Of a stretch of 64,000 nt of DNA, positions 1 to 9,419 are shown one piece after another (the stretch's first letter is position 1; each line of letters begins with the position of its first letter). Source of the DNA: Sulfuriroseicoccus oceanibius (lineage in GTDB: Bacteria > Verrucomicrobiota > Verrucomicrobiia > Verrucomicrobiales > SLCJ01). Position numbers and translations under genes: made by a program. The stretch is taken from contig NZ_CP066776.1 in the NCBI RefSeq assembly GCF_010681825.2, positions 2,170,001 through 2,234,000 of the forward strand, written 5' to 3'. The notes below the pieces were generated by a model. It saw only the letters and a list, made by a program, of their open reading frames with translations, was not told where the DNA came from and searched no databases.

Positions 1-39
1 ATACAGAGGGGTGTTGTTGTTGAGGAGGGAATGAAATTG

Positions 40-58
40 TTAACTCGGTCCGAGTTAA
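40..58. promoter_or_regulatory. Perfect 9-bp inverted repeat, probable repressor operator
   Basis: TTAACTCGG and CCGAGTTAA flank a single T, giving a perfect 19-base palindrome 67 bases before the GTG start of the HEAT/DsbD fusion gene. Size and ACTCG/CGAGT half-sites resemble operators of TetR/AcrR-family repressors. The regulator is not in the window; it could be encoded to the left of base 1. The palindrome is seen directly; the regulator family is inference. Confidence 0.5.
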
Positions 59-124
59 TGCAAACATTCTCGCTTACGCGATCCTCCACTAATTGGAACC
101 AACCCCTGACCACAATCCGCTTCG

Positions 125-3100
125 GTGATTTCGTCTTCGTTTTCCATTTTTCCCGCTGCGCGTGCCGCATTGGTCGGCGCGTGGCTGGGTGTTTCTTCTC
201 TTGGCGCCTTTGCGGTGGATGGCTCCGCATCGCCCGTCGCCCGGATTGCCGCTGGTGAGGGCGAGTTCGCCGACTGGCAGCATGCGGTGAGTCGTCTCGG
301 TGATACGGCATCGCGCGCCGAGCTCAAGCGGGCGATGGCGCGGCTTGAGAGGTTTCCCAAGTCCGAGTTGGTGGCGTTGTTGCAAGACGAACGGCTGGTG
401 GTTCGTCTCGGCGCACTGGAGCTGCTGGAAGAGGCTGCAGGCGCCGACTTTGGATACAACCCATGGATGGCAGCGGGGGAAACGGAAACAACGCCCGCCA
501 ACCGCGAAGCACTGACAAGATGGCAGGCGTGGGCGGAGGACGATTCCCTGGTGCGTATCGGAGGTGCGTCGCTTTCCGACGAGCTGATGCAGGGCTACCT
601 GCGGGACATCGTTTCCGGTGACGGCGAGCGGGCGCGGCGTGCGGTGCGCATGCTTGAGCCGCACGCGATGGCCGGGGTTTCGGCGATCCAACGGTTTCTA
701 ACCGATCACCCGGAGCTTTCATCGGGTGCCGTGCTTGATTTGAAGCAGGCTCAGTATCAACTCGTTTTGTTACGTGTTTCGGCGGGCAATGCAGCGGTCG
801 TGGCCCGGCAATTGTCCAAGGGCAACCGCGACCAGAAGCTCGAGGGGCTTGGAGCGTTGCAAGAGTGCGGTGTGATGGCGATCCCGATCGCACGGGACTT
901 CGTGAATGCGGAGGACGCGTTGATCCGAGAAACCGCGGTCGACGTGATTCTCGCCATTGGTGGCAAGTCGGTGATCCCTCTGGTGGCTCCGATCCTCGAT
1001 CAGGAGACGGATGTGAATGTGATCCACGCGGTGATGCGGCGGTTGCAGAAGATCAAAGGACCGGAGGCGGTGCCGTTGTTGTGCCGTTATCTCACTCACG
1101 AGGACGAGGATGTGATCGTCTCGGCGATGGAGAGTTTGGTGAGTGTTGTGGGTGGTGGAAGTGATCCTTTCAGTAGCTCGAGCTCGCGGCGCGCAGAGCT
1201 TCCTGAGGATGCCTCGACGTCGGTGGTGGCGTTGTTACAAGATCCACGCTGGAGGGTACGCTCGGCGGCGCTCGAGTTGGTCGCTGCAGCTCGCATCGGA
1301 GAGGCTCAGGATGCGGTGATCGGTTTGCTCGTGGACGAGGATGAGTTTGTGCGTTCGTATGCGATCCAGGCGGTGGTCTCGATGCGGATGAGAGATGCGG
1401 CGCCAAAGCTTGAGCAGATGTTACTTAACGACGACGCGCTGGTGGGAACCGTGCTCAAGGCGATGTTGCGGATGCGTTTGCCGATCTCTCAGGAGATGAT
1501 GGATCATGTGAAGAGCCGCGACGCTGATGTGATCGTGAGTGCTTTGCGGATGGTGGGGAGTAGTGAGGATGTGGTGGTGCTCAAGATGCTGGCGGAGTTT
1601 ACCCGCCATGAAAATCTGGACGTGGCCTGTGCCGCGCTGCGGGTGATCGGGGACGACAAAGACAAGCTGCAGCACGATTTTGTAGTGCAGGCGGTACAGG
1701 ATGCGCTCGACTCGGGAGTGAAGGAGAAGTTGCTCGCTGTGATCGGTGACTTGGATCTTGAAAAGCGCAGCCGCTCGTACTCGTCGTCGTTTCAGATGCC
1801 GGTGTACGATCCGAGTGTGAAGACGTCGCTCGACCCGCTTTACGATGCGTTTTTGAAACCGCTGGGTCGCGCCCAAGTTGCACCGGCGGTGGCGCGCAGT
1901 CGTCCGGCATCGTCGGCGGCACTGCAGGCGCTGCGCGACCGGGTGGCTGAGATCGCGACGCACTCCGAGGACGATGAGATCGCGTTCCGCTCGGCGTTGT
2001 TGTTAGCGCGCCATGAAGATGACCGCGGTTATGAGCTTTTGGCGGAGGGCTTCGAGGACTATCCGGTGAGCCGTCGGATTTTGGTGGCCGAGCGGTTGTA
2101 CTCGCCGGATTCTGAGGCGGCGCTGCCGTTGTTCCGTAAGATGTTTGCCGACACCGTTGCGGACGTGCGATCGAAGGCGGTGAGCCGTGCCATCGCTGCG
2201 GATGAGAATCCGCTGCTGGTGAGCGAGGTTCTGGACCAGGTGACGGCGGACGACAAGTTGAGCGCGGAGGATCTCTACGGCTATGACTTTGAGCGGCTCG
2301 GGCGGCTCGGGCGGCAGCAAGGTGGAAAGCTGCGTATGAAGTCGTGGACGCGCGGTGTGTTGCGCTCGGAGTCGAGCCGGCGTGAGCTCACGATTCTCGC
2401 CCTAATTGGGATCCGCCATAGCATGGGAATCGATGGAGTTGAACTGTTGGAGGGCTTCACCCGCGACCCCGATCAATGGGTGCGGCGCGCGGCTTGGTTC
2501 TCACTGGCATCGGCGGACACCCGCTGGACTGCGGCCAATGTAGATCGCTTGCTAAAGGATGAGTCGCCACGGGTGCGGGCCGCGTTGCCGGGAGCCTTGA
2601 TGGAAGGGAAAGGCTGGGTGCATTATTTTTCGGACAATTCCTACCAAACTCATTCTAATTCTTACTCATCGAGGCGCAATCGGCGGGCGCTTGAACCTGA
2701 GCTGGTGTCCGCCCTGAGGAACCTGGCCGCGAACGATCCGGATGAACAGGTGCGCTTTGAGTCGTGGTTCGCGCTGCTCAGCCTGCGGCAATCGGTCGAT
2801 CTTGATGCCATGTTGCGTCTCATTGCCAAGCAACCCAAGGTCGCCGACGTGCCGGACCGATTGGGGGATTTGTTGGAGGATAATTACCGGTCGATGGGCA
2901 AAGGCATGCGCCCGTTGCTGGTATATGCCAACTTGGATCGGATCAGCTCATCGACCTTGCCCAAGGTGATGGCTCATTTTGCTTCTGACGAAGGGACGTC
3001 ATTCAATGACTTTGAGTCGTTGGTGAAAGCGAACGAAGCCGGTGACGAACCGCAGCACATCGAGGTGGCGGATGAGGAGGTAGCGGAGCGTCAGCAGTTG

Positions 3101-4180
3101 CGGGTCGTTGTCTTCTACAAGCCGGGTTGCCGTGAGTGTGAGAAAGCGGAAGCATTGCTCGAGTCGATGAAGGCGGACTTCCCGCTGATGGAGATCGACC
3201 GCCGCAACATCCTCCAGCAGGAGAACACATTGCTCAATCAGGCGCTGTGCAACTCGTTTGAGGTCAGCGGCGCCGGCAAGGCTCCATCGGTCTTTACCCA
3301 GGGCGGTGCGGCAATCGCTCCCGCGGTGAAACCTCAGGATCTGGGGCAACTGTTAGCCCGTACCATGGAGATGCCGGATGACGCGCATTGGTATCAGATT
3401 GGCGACCAAGCCATGGCTGAGGCCAAGGTGGCGATGGACGAGTCGTTCTCCAACCTGACGCTGCCCTTGGTGCTGGGTGCCGGCTTGGTCGATGGCGTGA
3501 ACCCATGCGCCTTCGCCACCATCATCTTTTTCCTGTCGTACCTGCAGGTGGCGCGCCGTTCGCCGCGGGAGATCTTGTTGGTTGGAGGCGCGTTCATCAT
3601 TGCGATCTTCCTCACCTACTTTGCAGTGGGCTTGGTCTTCCACTCGCTGGTGGACTACCTCAACAACCTGGAAAGCTTCCGCTGGATCAAGAGCACGATG
3701 ACGTATGTCTTCGCCGGGTTTGCCTTGCTGGTGGCTGTCATGAGTATGCGCGATGCGATCAAGGCCCGCCGTGGCGCGCTCGATGACATGAGCTTGCAAC
3801 TGCCAGGCTTCCTCAAAAAGCGGATCCGCTCGGTCATCCGAGACCGCGCCCGCGCCCGCAACTACGTGGTGGCTGCATTTGTTTCCGGGATTCTGATTTC
3901 CTTCCTCGAACTGGCCTGTACCGGCCAGGTCTACGCGCCGATCATCTTCCAAATCCAACAGGGACAAGCCGATGCCGTGGCTTATCTGTTGCTCTACAAC
4001 CTGGCCTTTGTGCTGCCGCTGCTGGTGATCTTCGTGCTCGCCTATCGCGGCATGACCAGTGCTTCTCTGATCTCCTTCCAGAAGAACCATACGGCCAAGG
4101 TGAAGTTCGCCATGGCGCTGCTTTTCATGGCGCTAGCGGTTGTGATTCTGTTCGGAGAGAAGCTGTTGACGCATGGGTAG
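125..4180 (+). CDS. HEAT-repeat / thioredoxin-like / DsbD-type membrane fusion protein
   Basis: A 1351-residue protein beginning at GTG; the same frame has a stop shortly upstream and no ATG is available nearby. The N-terminus looks like a signal peptide (about residues 1-30). Residues ~40-950 are HEAT-type alpha-helical repeats. A thioredoxin-like segment follows with a CRECEK active-site pair (C1002, C1005). The last ~240 residues are a multi-helix membrane domain of the DsbD/CcdA type, with NPCAF (C1128) and ACTGQ (C1265) supplying the paired membrane cysteines. Known family role: moving electrons from cytoplasmic thioredoxin across the inner membrane. The exported HEAT array could be a protein-docking platform that receives reducing power, which is inference. 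The order is unusual because DsbD normally carries its thioredoxin domain after the membrane part. Confidence 0.8.
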   Translation: MISSSFSIFPAARAALVGAWLGVSSLGAFAVDGSASPVARIAAGEGEFADWQHAVSRLGDTASRAELKRAMARLERFPKSELVALLQDERLVVRLGALELLEEAAGADFGYNPWMAAGETETTPANREALTRWQAWAEDDSLVRIGGASLSDELMQGYLRDIVSGDGERARRAVRMLEPHAMAGVSAIQRFLTDHPELSSGAVLDLKQAQYQLVLLRVSAGNAAVVARQLSKGNRDQKLEGLGALQECGVMAIPIARDFVNAEDALIRETAVDVILAIGGKSVIPLVAPILDQETDVNVIHAVMRRLQKIKGPEAVPLLCRYLTHEDEDVIVSAMESLVSVVGGGSDPFSSSSSRRAELPEDASTSVVALLQDPRWRVRSAALELVAAARIGEAQDAVIGLLVDEDEFVRSYAIQAVVSMRMRDAAPKLEQMLLNDDALVGTVLKAMLRMRLPISQEMMDHVKSRDADVIVSALRMVGSSEDVVVLKMLAEFTRHENLDVACAALRVIGDDKDKLQHDFVVQAVQDALDSGVKEKLLAVIGDLDLEKRSRSYSSSFQMPVYDPSVKTSLDPLYDAFLKPLGRAQVAPAVARSRPASSAALQALRDRVAEIATHSEDDEIAFRSALLLARHEDDRGYELLAEGFEDYPVSRRILVAERLYSPDSEAALPLFRKMFADTVADVRSKAVSRAIAADENPLLVSEVLDQVTADDKLSAEDLYGYDFERLGRLGRQQGGKLRMKSWTRGVLRSESSRRELTILALIGIRHSMGIDGVELLEGFTRDPDQWVRRAAWFSLASADTRWTAANVDRLLKDESPRVRAALPGALMEGKGWVHYFSDNSYQTHSNSYSSRRNRRALEPELVSALRNLAANDPDEQVRFESWFALLSLRQSVDLDAMLRLIAKQPKVADVPDRLGDLLEDNYRSMGKGMRPLLVYANLDRISSSTLPKVMAHFASDEGTSFNDFESLVKANEAGDEPQHIEVADEEVAERQQLRVVVFYKPGCRECEKAEALLESMKADFPLMEIDRRNILQQENTLLNQALCNSFEVSGAGKAPSVFTQGGAAIAPAVKPQDLGQLLARTMEMPDDAHWYQIGDQAMAEAKVAMDESFSNLTLPLVLGAGLVDGVNPCAFATIIFFLSYLQVARRSPREILLVGGAFIIAIFLTYFAVGLVFHSLVDYLNNLESFRWIKSTMTYVFAGFALLVAVMSMRDAIKARRGALDDMSLQLPGFLKKRIRSVIRDRARARNYVVAAFVSGILISFLELACTGQVYAPIIFQIQQGQADAVAYLLLYNLAFVLPLLVIFVLAYRGMTSASLISFQKNHTAKVKFAMALLFMALAVVILFGEKLLTHG

Positions 4181-4186
4181 AAAATA

Positions 4187-4215
4187 GAGAGCCCTCTGGT
4201 GATCTGGGGGCTCTT
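4187..4215. terminator. Bidirectional hairpin terminator between convergent genes
   Basis: AGAGCCC (4188-4194) pairs with GGGCTCT (4208-4214). Read on the minus strand the stem is followed by CTATTTTCT, so it best serves the minus-strand dnaE2 gene ending at 4344; on the plus strand the T-run is poor. Confidence 0.5.
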
Positions 4216-4343
4216 GCGTGTCTGGCATCTCGGCGGAGTGGGCGGTTTTACGTTGTTACGTGGTTAGGTTTTAGGGGGAGAGTGGTCGCTGCGCTCCGGT
4301 GGTTTTGTTGGCCGGACCGGAGACCGGCGGTCCGGGGGGGGGA

Positions 4344-7300
4344 TCAGTGGAAGTCGTGGGATCTGGGGGCGGTGGTGGTTGGGGCGTCGAGGGGGTGGAG
4401 TTGTTTGGTGAGGATGGTGCGGACATTGCCTTCGCTGATTTGGACGAGGCCACGGGCGAGGAGGAAGCGCTCGCCGGTGATGGTGAGGCGCAGTTGTTGG
4501 AAGGTTTTGGCGGGGATGAAGAGATTGATGATACCGAACTCATCTTCCATCGAGACAAAGCAGTGACCGTTGGCGGTGCCGGGGCGCTGGCGACAGATAA
4601 CCATGCCTGCGGTGGTAACGGGTTGGCCGTGGGGCATGTGTTGGAGCGTGGCGGATGTGGCGACTGGTGGTTGTGAGGTGTTGCGTCGCCAGATGGCCAT
4701 GGGGTGCGGGCCGACGCTGTGGCCCTGGGTTTCGAGGTCGGCGTTGAGGCGGTCGCTGGCGTCCATGGCGGGGAGTGGTGGCGGGCTGGGGGTAGGTTCG
4801 GCGAAGGCGAGCATGCCCTGGGCGAGTGGAAGTTCGACCTGCCATTGGGCGGCGCGGCGGTGGCCGGCGTTGGGTAGTGGGTTGAGTGCGCCGGCTTTGG
4901 CGAGTTGGCGGCGGTCGTTTTTGTGGAGTCCTGTGCGGTTGGCGAAATCCTGCACCGACGTGAATGGGGCTGCGGCGCGGCAGTGGAGGATGCGTTCAAT
5001 GGCATCGCGGCCGAGACTGCGGATGCGGTTGAGGCCGAGGCGGATGGATTGGTGGTCGATGACAGTGGTGAGGGCTTCGCTATCGACGACCGAGGGGGGG
5101 AGCACGCGGAGTCCGTGGTGTTTGGCGTCTTGGATCAGAGTGTTGACGTTGTAAAAGCCCATCGGTTGGTTGTTGATGATCCCGGTGTAGAACTCGGCGG
5201 TGCGGTGGGCTTTGAGCCAGCACGATGCGTAGGCGATGAGGGCGAAGGAAATGGCGTGCGATTCGGGGAATCCGTAGTGGGCGAACGAGCCGATGGAGTC
5301 AATGACTTGCTTTTGCGTGGGCTCGTCGATACCGCGTTCGGTCATGCGGTCGCGCAGCTTTTGCGTGATGGCGATCATGCGGTCATCCGAGTGCTTGAAG
5401 CCCATGGCACGGCGCAAGTGGTCGGCTTCCGAGCCATCGAATCCGGCGACGATCATCGCCATCTTGAGGACTTGTTCCTGGAACAACGGCACCCCGAGCG
5501 TGCGGCGTAGAATGGGTTCGAATTCCGGGTGGACGACGCTGACCGGTTCGTAGCCATTGCGTCGGTTGAGGTAAGGATGGACGAGGTCGCCGACAATCGG
5601 TCCGGGACGGATGATGGCGATCTGGATGGCGAGGTCGTAAAAGCAGGCGGGGCGCAGGACTGGCAGCGTGGCCATCTGCGCGCGGGATTCGACTTGGAAG
5701 GTGCCAACGGTGTCGGCAGCGCAGAGGAGTTGGTAGGTTTTTGGGTCGTCCTTGGGGATGGTGGCGAGGTTGACCGGGCGGCCGCGTTGTTGGCACAGGG
5801 TGAGTGTGTCCTGCATGGCTGCGAGCATGCCGAGGCCGAGCAGGTCGACTTTTACGATGCCTAGGTCTTCGCAGTCGTCTTTGTCCCATTGGACGACCGT
5901 GCGGCCGGGCATGGTGGCGGGCTGGAGCGGGACGATGGAGTCGAGTCCCTGGTCGCAGATGATCATGCCGCCGGAGTGCTGGCCGAGGTGGCGTGGGAGG
6001 CCGTGGATTTGGTCGAGCAGGCGCAGTAGTGCGGGGTGGCGTGGGTGTTCTGGCGGGATGCCGGCGGTGGCGATGGTAGCGACCAAGTGTTCGTGGCGTG
6101 CAGCGGCGAGATCCTCGGCGGTGGGCGGAACGTTGCCGGGCCCCAGATCTTCGGCGCGCGGGGACGATGCCATTTCCGCGAAGCGGTTGGCGATGGATTC
6201 CGGGAACCCGAGCACCTTGCTCATTTCGCGGAATGCGGAGCGGGCGCGGTAAGTGATGACATTGGCGGTCATGGCCGCACCGCGTGGGGCGAAGCGGTTG
6301 AAGACGTGTTGGATGACCGATTCGCGGCGGGCACCCGATGGGAAGTCGATGTCGATATCCGGCCAGGACTGGCGGTTCTCTGATAAGAAGCGCTCAAAAA
6401 GGAGGCCGTTGTTGACGGGGTCGACGCTGGTGATGCCGAGTGCATAACAGACAGCGGAGTTTGCGGCCGAGCCGCGTCCCTGGCACAGAATGCCCTCGCC
6501 GCGGGCAAACTGCACGATCTCGTGGACGATGAGAAAGTAGCCGGAGAACCCGAGCTGGCGGATGAGTTTGAGCTCGTGCTCGATCTGGGATTTGACGCGT
6601 CGCGTCAGCGGCTGGAAGCGCGAGCGCAGGTGGGCGTAGACGCGGCGTCGTAGTTCGGTGGCTTCTTCATTTGGGCTCAGAGGGTTGCCGCGGGCATCGG
6701 GCAGTGAGGGGAAGCGGTAGCCGAGCGATTCGAACCCGAACTCGACGCTGTCGATGATGCGGCGTTGGTTGTCGATGGCGTGCGGGTGGTCGGCAAAGAG
6801 CGCGGCCATTTGTTGCGGAGACTTGATGTGCCGTTGTGAATTGGCGGCAAGCAGACGGCCCGCTTGGTCGAGTGTGGTGTGGTGGCGCAGGCAGGTGAAG
6901 GCATCGCCGAGCAGGCGCTCGGCCGGGCTGGCGAAAAGCGGTGCGTTGCAGGCGACGGTGCGCACGCCCAAGTGGTCTGCCAAATCGGTTAGCAGACGGA
7001 TGGTGCGGTCTTCTCCGCGGATGTGGTGGCGGACGAGTTCGATGAAGAAGTGTTCGCGGCCGAAGTGGTCGCGCAGCTGAGTTGCGAGTTGGAGGGCGCG
7101 CTCCTTGTTGTTAGCTGCGAGGGCGCGTTGGATTGGTCCGTCGGCATCGCCGCTGAGACAAGTGATGCCTTCTGGAGTAAGCGTGGCGAGGTCGTGGTGC
7201 GGGCGGTCCAGAGGGTCGCTCAGATGGTGGCGGCTGAGAAACTGACAAAGCGATTGGTAGCCGGTGCGGGTGCGGGCGATGAGCGGCAGATGGGTGCCGT

Positions 7301-7499
7301 CTGGCAGGGTTACCGAGGTGGCGACGATGGCGCGGATGCCGTGTGCCTTTGCCGCGCGGTGGGCACGGGGCGACCCGAAAAAGCCATCGTGGTCGGCGAT
7401 GGCGATGGCGGGGTGACCGAGCTCCGCGGCGCGGGCGACGAGAGCTTCGGGCTGGCTGGCTCCGCGGAGAAAGGAAAAGGCACTGCGGGTGTGGAGCAT
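4344..7499 (-). CDS. dnaE2: Error-prone DNA polymerase III alpha subunit DnaE2 (ImuC)
   Basis: A 1051-residue C-family polymerase. It starts with the typical N-terminus of this family (SAFSFLRGAS) leading into a PHP domain, carries the palm motif PDIDIDFP near residue 381 with its catalytic aspartates, and ends in an OB-fold region. The length suits DnaE2 rather than the replicative DnaE1 (~1150-1200). It is the last gene of imuA-imuB-dnaE2. Known role: extending past DNA lesions during SOS mutagenesis together with ImuA and ImuB. A 162-base repeat-containing spacer separates it from imuB, so it may be read from the imuA promoter or separately. Its coding strand is strikingly C-rich. Confidence 0.93.
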   Translation of the reverse strand: MLHTRSAFSFLRGASQPEALVARAAELGHPAIAIADHDGFFGSPRAHRAAKAHGIRAIVATSVTLPDGTHLPLIARTRTGYQSLCQFLSRHHLSDPLDRPHHDLATLTPEGITCLSGDADGPIQRALAANNKERALQLATQLRDHFGREHFFIELVRHHIRGEDRTIRLLTDLADHLGVRTVACNAPLFASPAERLLGDAFTCLRHHTTLDQAGRLLAANSQRHIKSPQQMAALFADHPHAIDNQRRIIDSVEFGFESLGYRFPSLPDARGNPLSPNEEATELRRRVYAHLRSRFQPLTRRVKSQIEHELKLIRQLGFSGYFLIVHEIVQFARGEGILCQGRGSAANSAVCYALGITSVDPVNNGLLFERFLSENRQSWPDIDIDFPSGARRESVIQHVFNRFAPRGAAMTANVITYRARSAFREMSKVLGFPESIANRFAEMASSPRAEDLGPGNVPPTAEDLAAARHEHLVATIATAGIPPEHPRHPALLRLLDQIHGLPRHLGQHSGGMIICDQGLDSIVPLQPATMPGRTVVQWDKDDCEDLGIVKVDLLGLGMLAAMQDTLTLCQQRGRPVNLATIPKDDPKTYQLLCAADTVGTFQVESRAQMATLPVLRPACFYDLAIQIAIIRPGPIVGDLVHPYLNRRNGYEPVSVVHPEFEPILRRTLGVPLFQEQVLKMAMIVAGFDGSEADHLRRAMGFKHSDDRMIAITQKLRDRMTERGIDEPTQKQVIDSIGSFAHYGFPESHAISFALIAYASCWLKAHRTAEFYTGIINNQPMGFYNVNTLIQDAKHHGLRVLPPSVVDSEALTTVIDHQSIRLGLNRIRSLGRDAIERILHCRAAAPFTSVQDFANRTGLHKNDRRQLAKAGALNPLPNAGHRRAAQWQVELPLAQGMLAFAEPTPSPPPLPAMDASDRLNADLETQGHSVGPHPMAIWRRNTSQPPVATSATLQHMPHGQPVTTAGMVICRQRPGTANGHCFVSMEDEFGIINLFIPAKTFQQLRLTITGERFLLARGLVQISEGNVRTILTKQLHPLDAPTTTAPRSHDFH

Positions 7500-7661
7500 T
7501 TGGGGTTAAGTTTGCTAGTTTTCAGATTTCAGTTTTCAGTGGGTGGTGGACGGGTGGTTTTAGGTGGTTAGGTTTTATGTTTTAGGTGGGGTAGGCGGGG
7601 ATTTCCGATTTTCTGTAACCGACCCCAGATCCCCAGTAACCAGTAACCAACCTCCAGTCCG
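7500..7661. repeat. Low-complexity repeat spacer between imuB and dnaE2
   Basis: The 162-base spacer contains CAGATTTCAGTTTTCAG (7530-7546), two AGTAACC units near 7637, and GTGGTTAGGTTTTA (7564-7577), which recurs at 4260-4273 on the other side of dnaE2. No open frame or tRNA is visible. Such TTTCAG and GGTTACTGG tracts look like dispersed non-coding repeats rather than regulatory sequence. Confidence 0.5.
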
Positions 7662-9284
7662 TTAGTAGGTGCCGGCGAGGTGCCATTGGTGGTTGTGGTG
7701 TGTGATGCGGACGAGGGATTGGCGTGGGAGTTCGACGTCCCATTCGGTGTGGTGCCAGCGGGAGGTTGGGTCCCACCAGTGGCCGGAGATGAGAGTGGGG
7801 CCGCGGCGGGCGCGGATGGCGCCTGTGACGGGGCCGGATAGGACGGCGGTGGGAACCGGGTGTGGTGAATTGGGCGTGGATTCGGTGGCGACGGTGATAG
7901 GGATGGGCGGACGGAAGCGGCGCAGGGGGATGCCGCAGGTCATTTCGGGGGTGAGCTCGGGTTGTTTCATAGCCGGCTGATGGAGGAACCAGGGGCACGC
8001 GGACGCGGTGTCGGGGCGGTGGCTGTTGTCGGTGACGGGAGCGCCGATGCGGCCTTTACCGAGGAGTGCTTCGAGTTTGGTCAGGGTGATGGCGAAGCGC
8101 GCTGGATCCTTGAGGGCTCGCTCAAAGAGTTGTTGTTGCTTTGCAGAGCGGACAACGGGTGTGGCGTCGAGTGTGACGCCGCTGATCGGAGCAGAGGCGG
8201 TGAAGGATTCGAGGTGGTAATGGAGCGCGTCGAGTAGGTGGCTGCGGTTGGCGGTGGGTTCGGGGAGGTTGATGGTGTGTTCGTATGGCGGGCGTTGGGC
8301 GGACTCGTAGTGCAGTGCCAGGTGGAGTTGGGCAACGTGCTGGTGGGAGGATTCGAGGCGGGCGCAGACGGTGCCGAGCATGCGCCCGAGCAGGAAGAGT
8401 AGAGGTTCTGTGTCGTGGATGGGGAACTCGAGGTCGGTGTGACGGGCTAGGGAGTCCGCCGGATGGAAAAGCTTCAGCAAGCGGCAGTGACGTGCGGTCA
8501 GTGTGTCGTGAAGCCAGGCGGCGGCGCTGCCCAGACGGTCGGCGAGACCGGTGCGTGGGAGGGCGGTGAAGTCACCGATCGTGCGCAGCCCCCATGAGAG
8601 AAAGAGCGAGGTGAGTTCGGCAGCGGTATCGGATGGAATGCCACAGTATTCCAGGAGACCTGGTAGGTGGCTGATGGGAATGGGAGAGAATTCCGAGGGA
8701 TTGGTAACGGCTGCTGCTTGGGGGGTGCGTTGTTGGTATGGATTGTAGGTCGTGGCCAATGGCGGGCCCGCGGTGGCGGCGAGCAGTGCCAGATCCGGTG
8801 TGGTGGCGATGGCCAGGTGGATGGGTAGTCCGAGGCGGGCGAGGACGGAGTCGATGGCGTGGGTGGTCCAATCGCGCGGGGAGCGCAGGGCGTCGGGCAG
8901 GGTGGAGAGGTCGGCAATGACGGAGCCGGTGGTGGTGGATTCCAGGTCGGGAGAAAGATCGTTGGCGGCGGCCAGCAGGGCGAGATGGGTTTCTTTTTCG
9001 AGGTCGGGGCGACGGGTGAAGAGAATGAGTTCGTCGGGACAGCGGGCGAGCGCGCGGGTGGTGGTCATACCGGGCTCGATGCCAAATTGAGTGTGGGCGA
9101 AGTCATTGGCGTGGAGGACGTGGGCGCGGTCGCGTTGGCGCTCGGTGGTGGATTCGGGGTCGTCCAGGTTGAGCAGGACGACTGGTTGGTCGAGGAGCAC
9201 GGGGCGGTGGTGATCGTCCCAATCGGATTCGGTGTGGATCCGGACAACAAGGGGGAGTTGCGGGATATGAATCGCGGCAAACAT
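7662..9284 (-). CDS. imuB: Y-family polymerase-like protein ImuB
   Basis: A 540-residue relative of DinB/UmuC. It begins MFAAIHIPQLPL, where an active Y-family polymerase would have the first catalytic aspartate (I-D-x-D type); the second acidic motif is also altered (IADLSTLPD). Loss of the acidic residues is characteristic of ImuB, which acts as a non-catalytic adaptor linking the beta clamp, ImuA and DnaE2. It lies between imuA and dnaE2 in the canonical order. The protein is rich in H, P and T, reflecting a C-rich coding strand. Function is from family knowledge and gene order. Confidence 0.88.
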   Translation of the reverse strand: MFAAIHIPQLPLVVRIHTESDWDDHHRPVLLDQPVVLLNLDDPESTTERQRDRAHVLHANDFAHTQFGIEPGMTTTRALARCPDELILFTRRPDLEKETHLALLAAANDLSPDLESTTTGSVIADLSTLPDALRSPRDWTTHAIDSVLARLGLPIHLAIATTPDLALLAATAGPPLATTYNPYQQRTPQAAAVTNPSEFSPIPISHLPGLLEYCGIPSDTAAELTSLFLSWGLRTIGDFTALPRTGLADRLGSAAAWLHDTLTARHCRLLKLFHPADSLARHTDLEFPIHDTEPLLFLLGRMLGTVCARLESSHQHVAQLHLALHYESAQRPPYEHTINLPEPTANRSHLLDALHYHLESFTASAPISGVTLDATPVVRSAKQQQLFERALKDPARFAITLTKLEALLGKGRIGAPVTDNSHRPDTASACPWFLHQPAMKQPELTPEMTCGIPLRRFRPPIPITVATESTPNSPHPVPTAVLSGPVTGAIRARRGPTLISGHWWDPTSRWHHTEWDVELPRQSLVRITHHNHQWHLAGTY

Positions 9285-9378
9285 GGGGAGCGGGAGAAAT
9301 GGGAGATTTGAAATGGGGAATCTGAAATGGTGGCTAGGTCGCGGCGATCCTGGGCTGGGATGTCGATTCTGCGTTTGC

Positions 9379-9418
9379 GGGACCGACCCACCAGCGGTGG
9401 CGGATTTCCGCGTGTCCC
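9379..9418. repeat. Nested hairpin element between imuA and imuB
   Basis: GGGAC (9379-9383) and GTCCC (9414-9418) enclose two smaller hairpins, CCACC-AGC-GGTGG (9388-9400) and CGGA-TT-TCCG (9401-9410). It abuts the imuA stop and has no T-run, so it resembles a REP-type palindrome or an mRNA-stability structure rather than a terminator. Confidence 0.45.
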
Positions 9419-9419
9419 A

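Noticed and set aside
31-258. ORF beginning at ATG 31 with an AGGAGGG just upstream
   Set aside because: It overlaps the HEAT/DsbD gene in another frame, contains the palindrome at its start, and the protein (Cys/Arg/Trp-rich) has no family pattern. The Shine-Dalgarno-like sequence alone is not enough.
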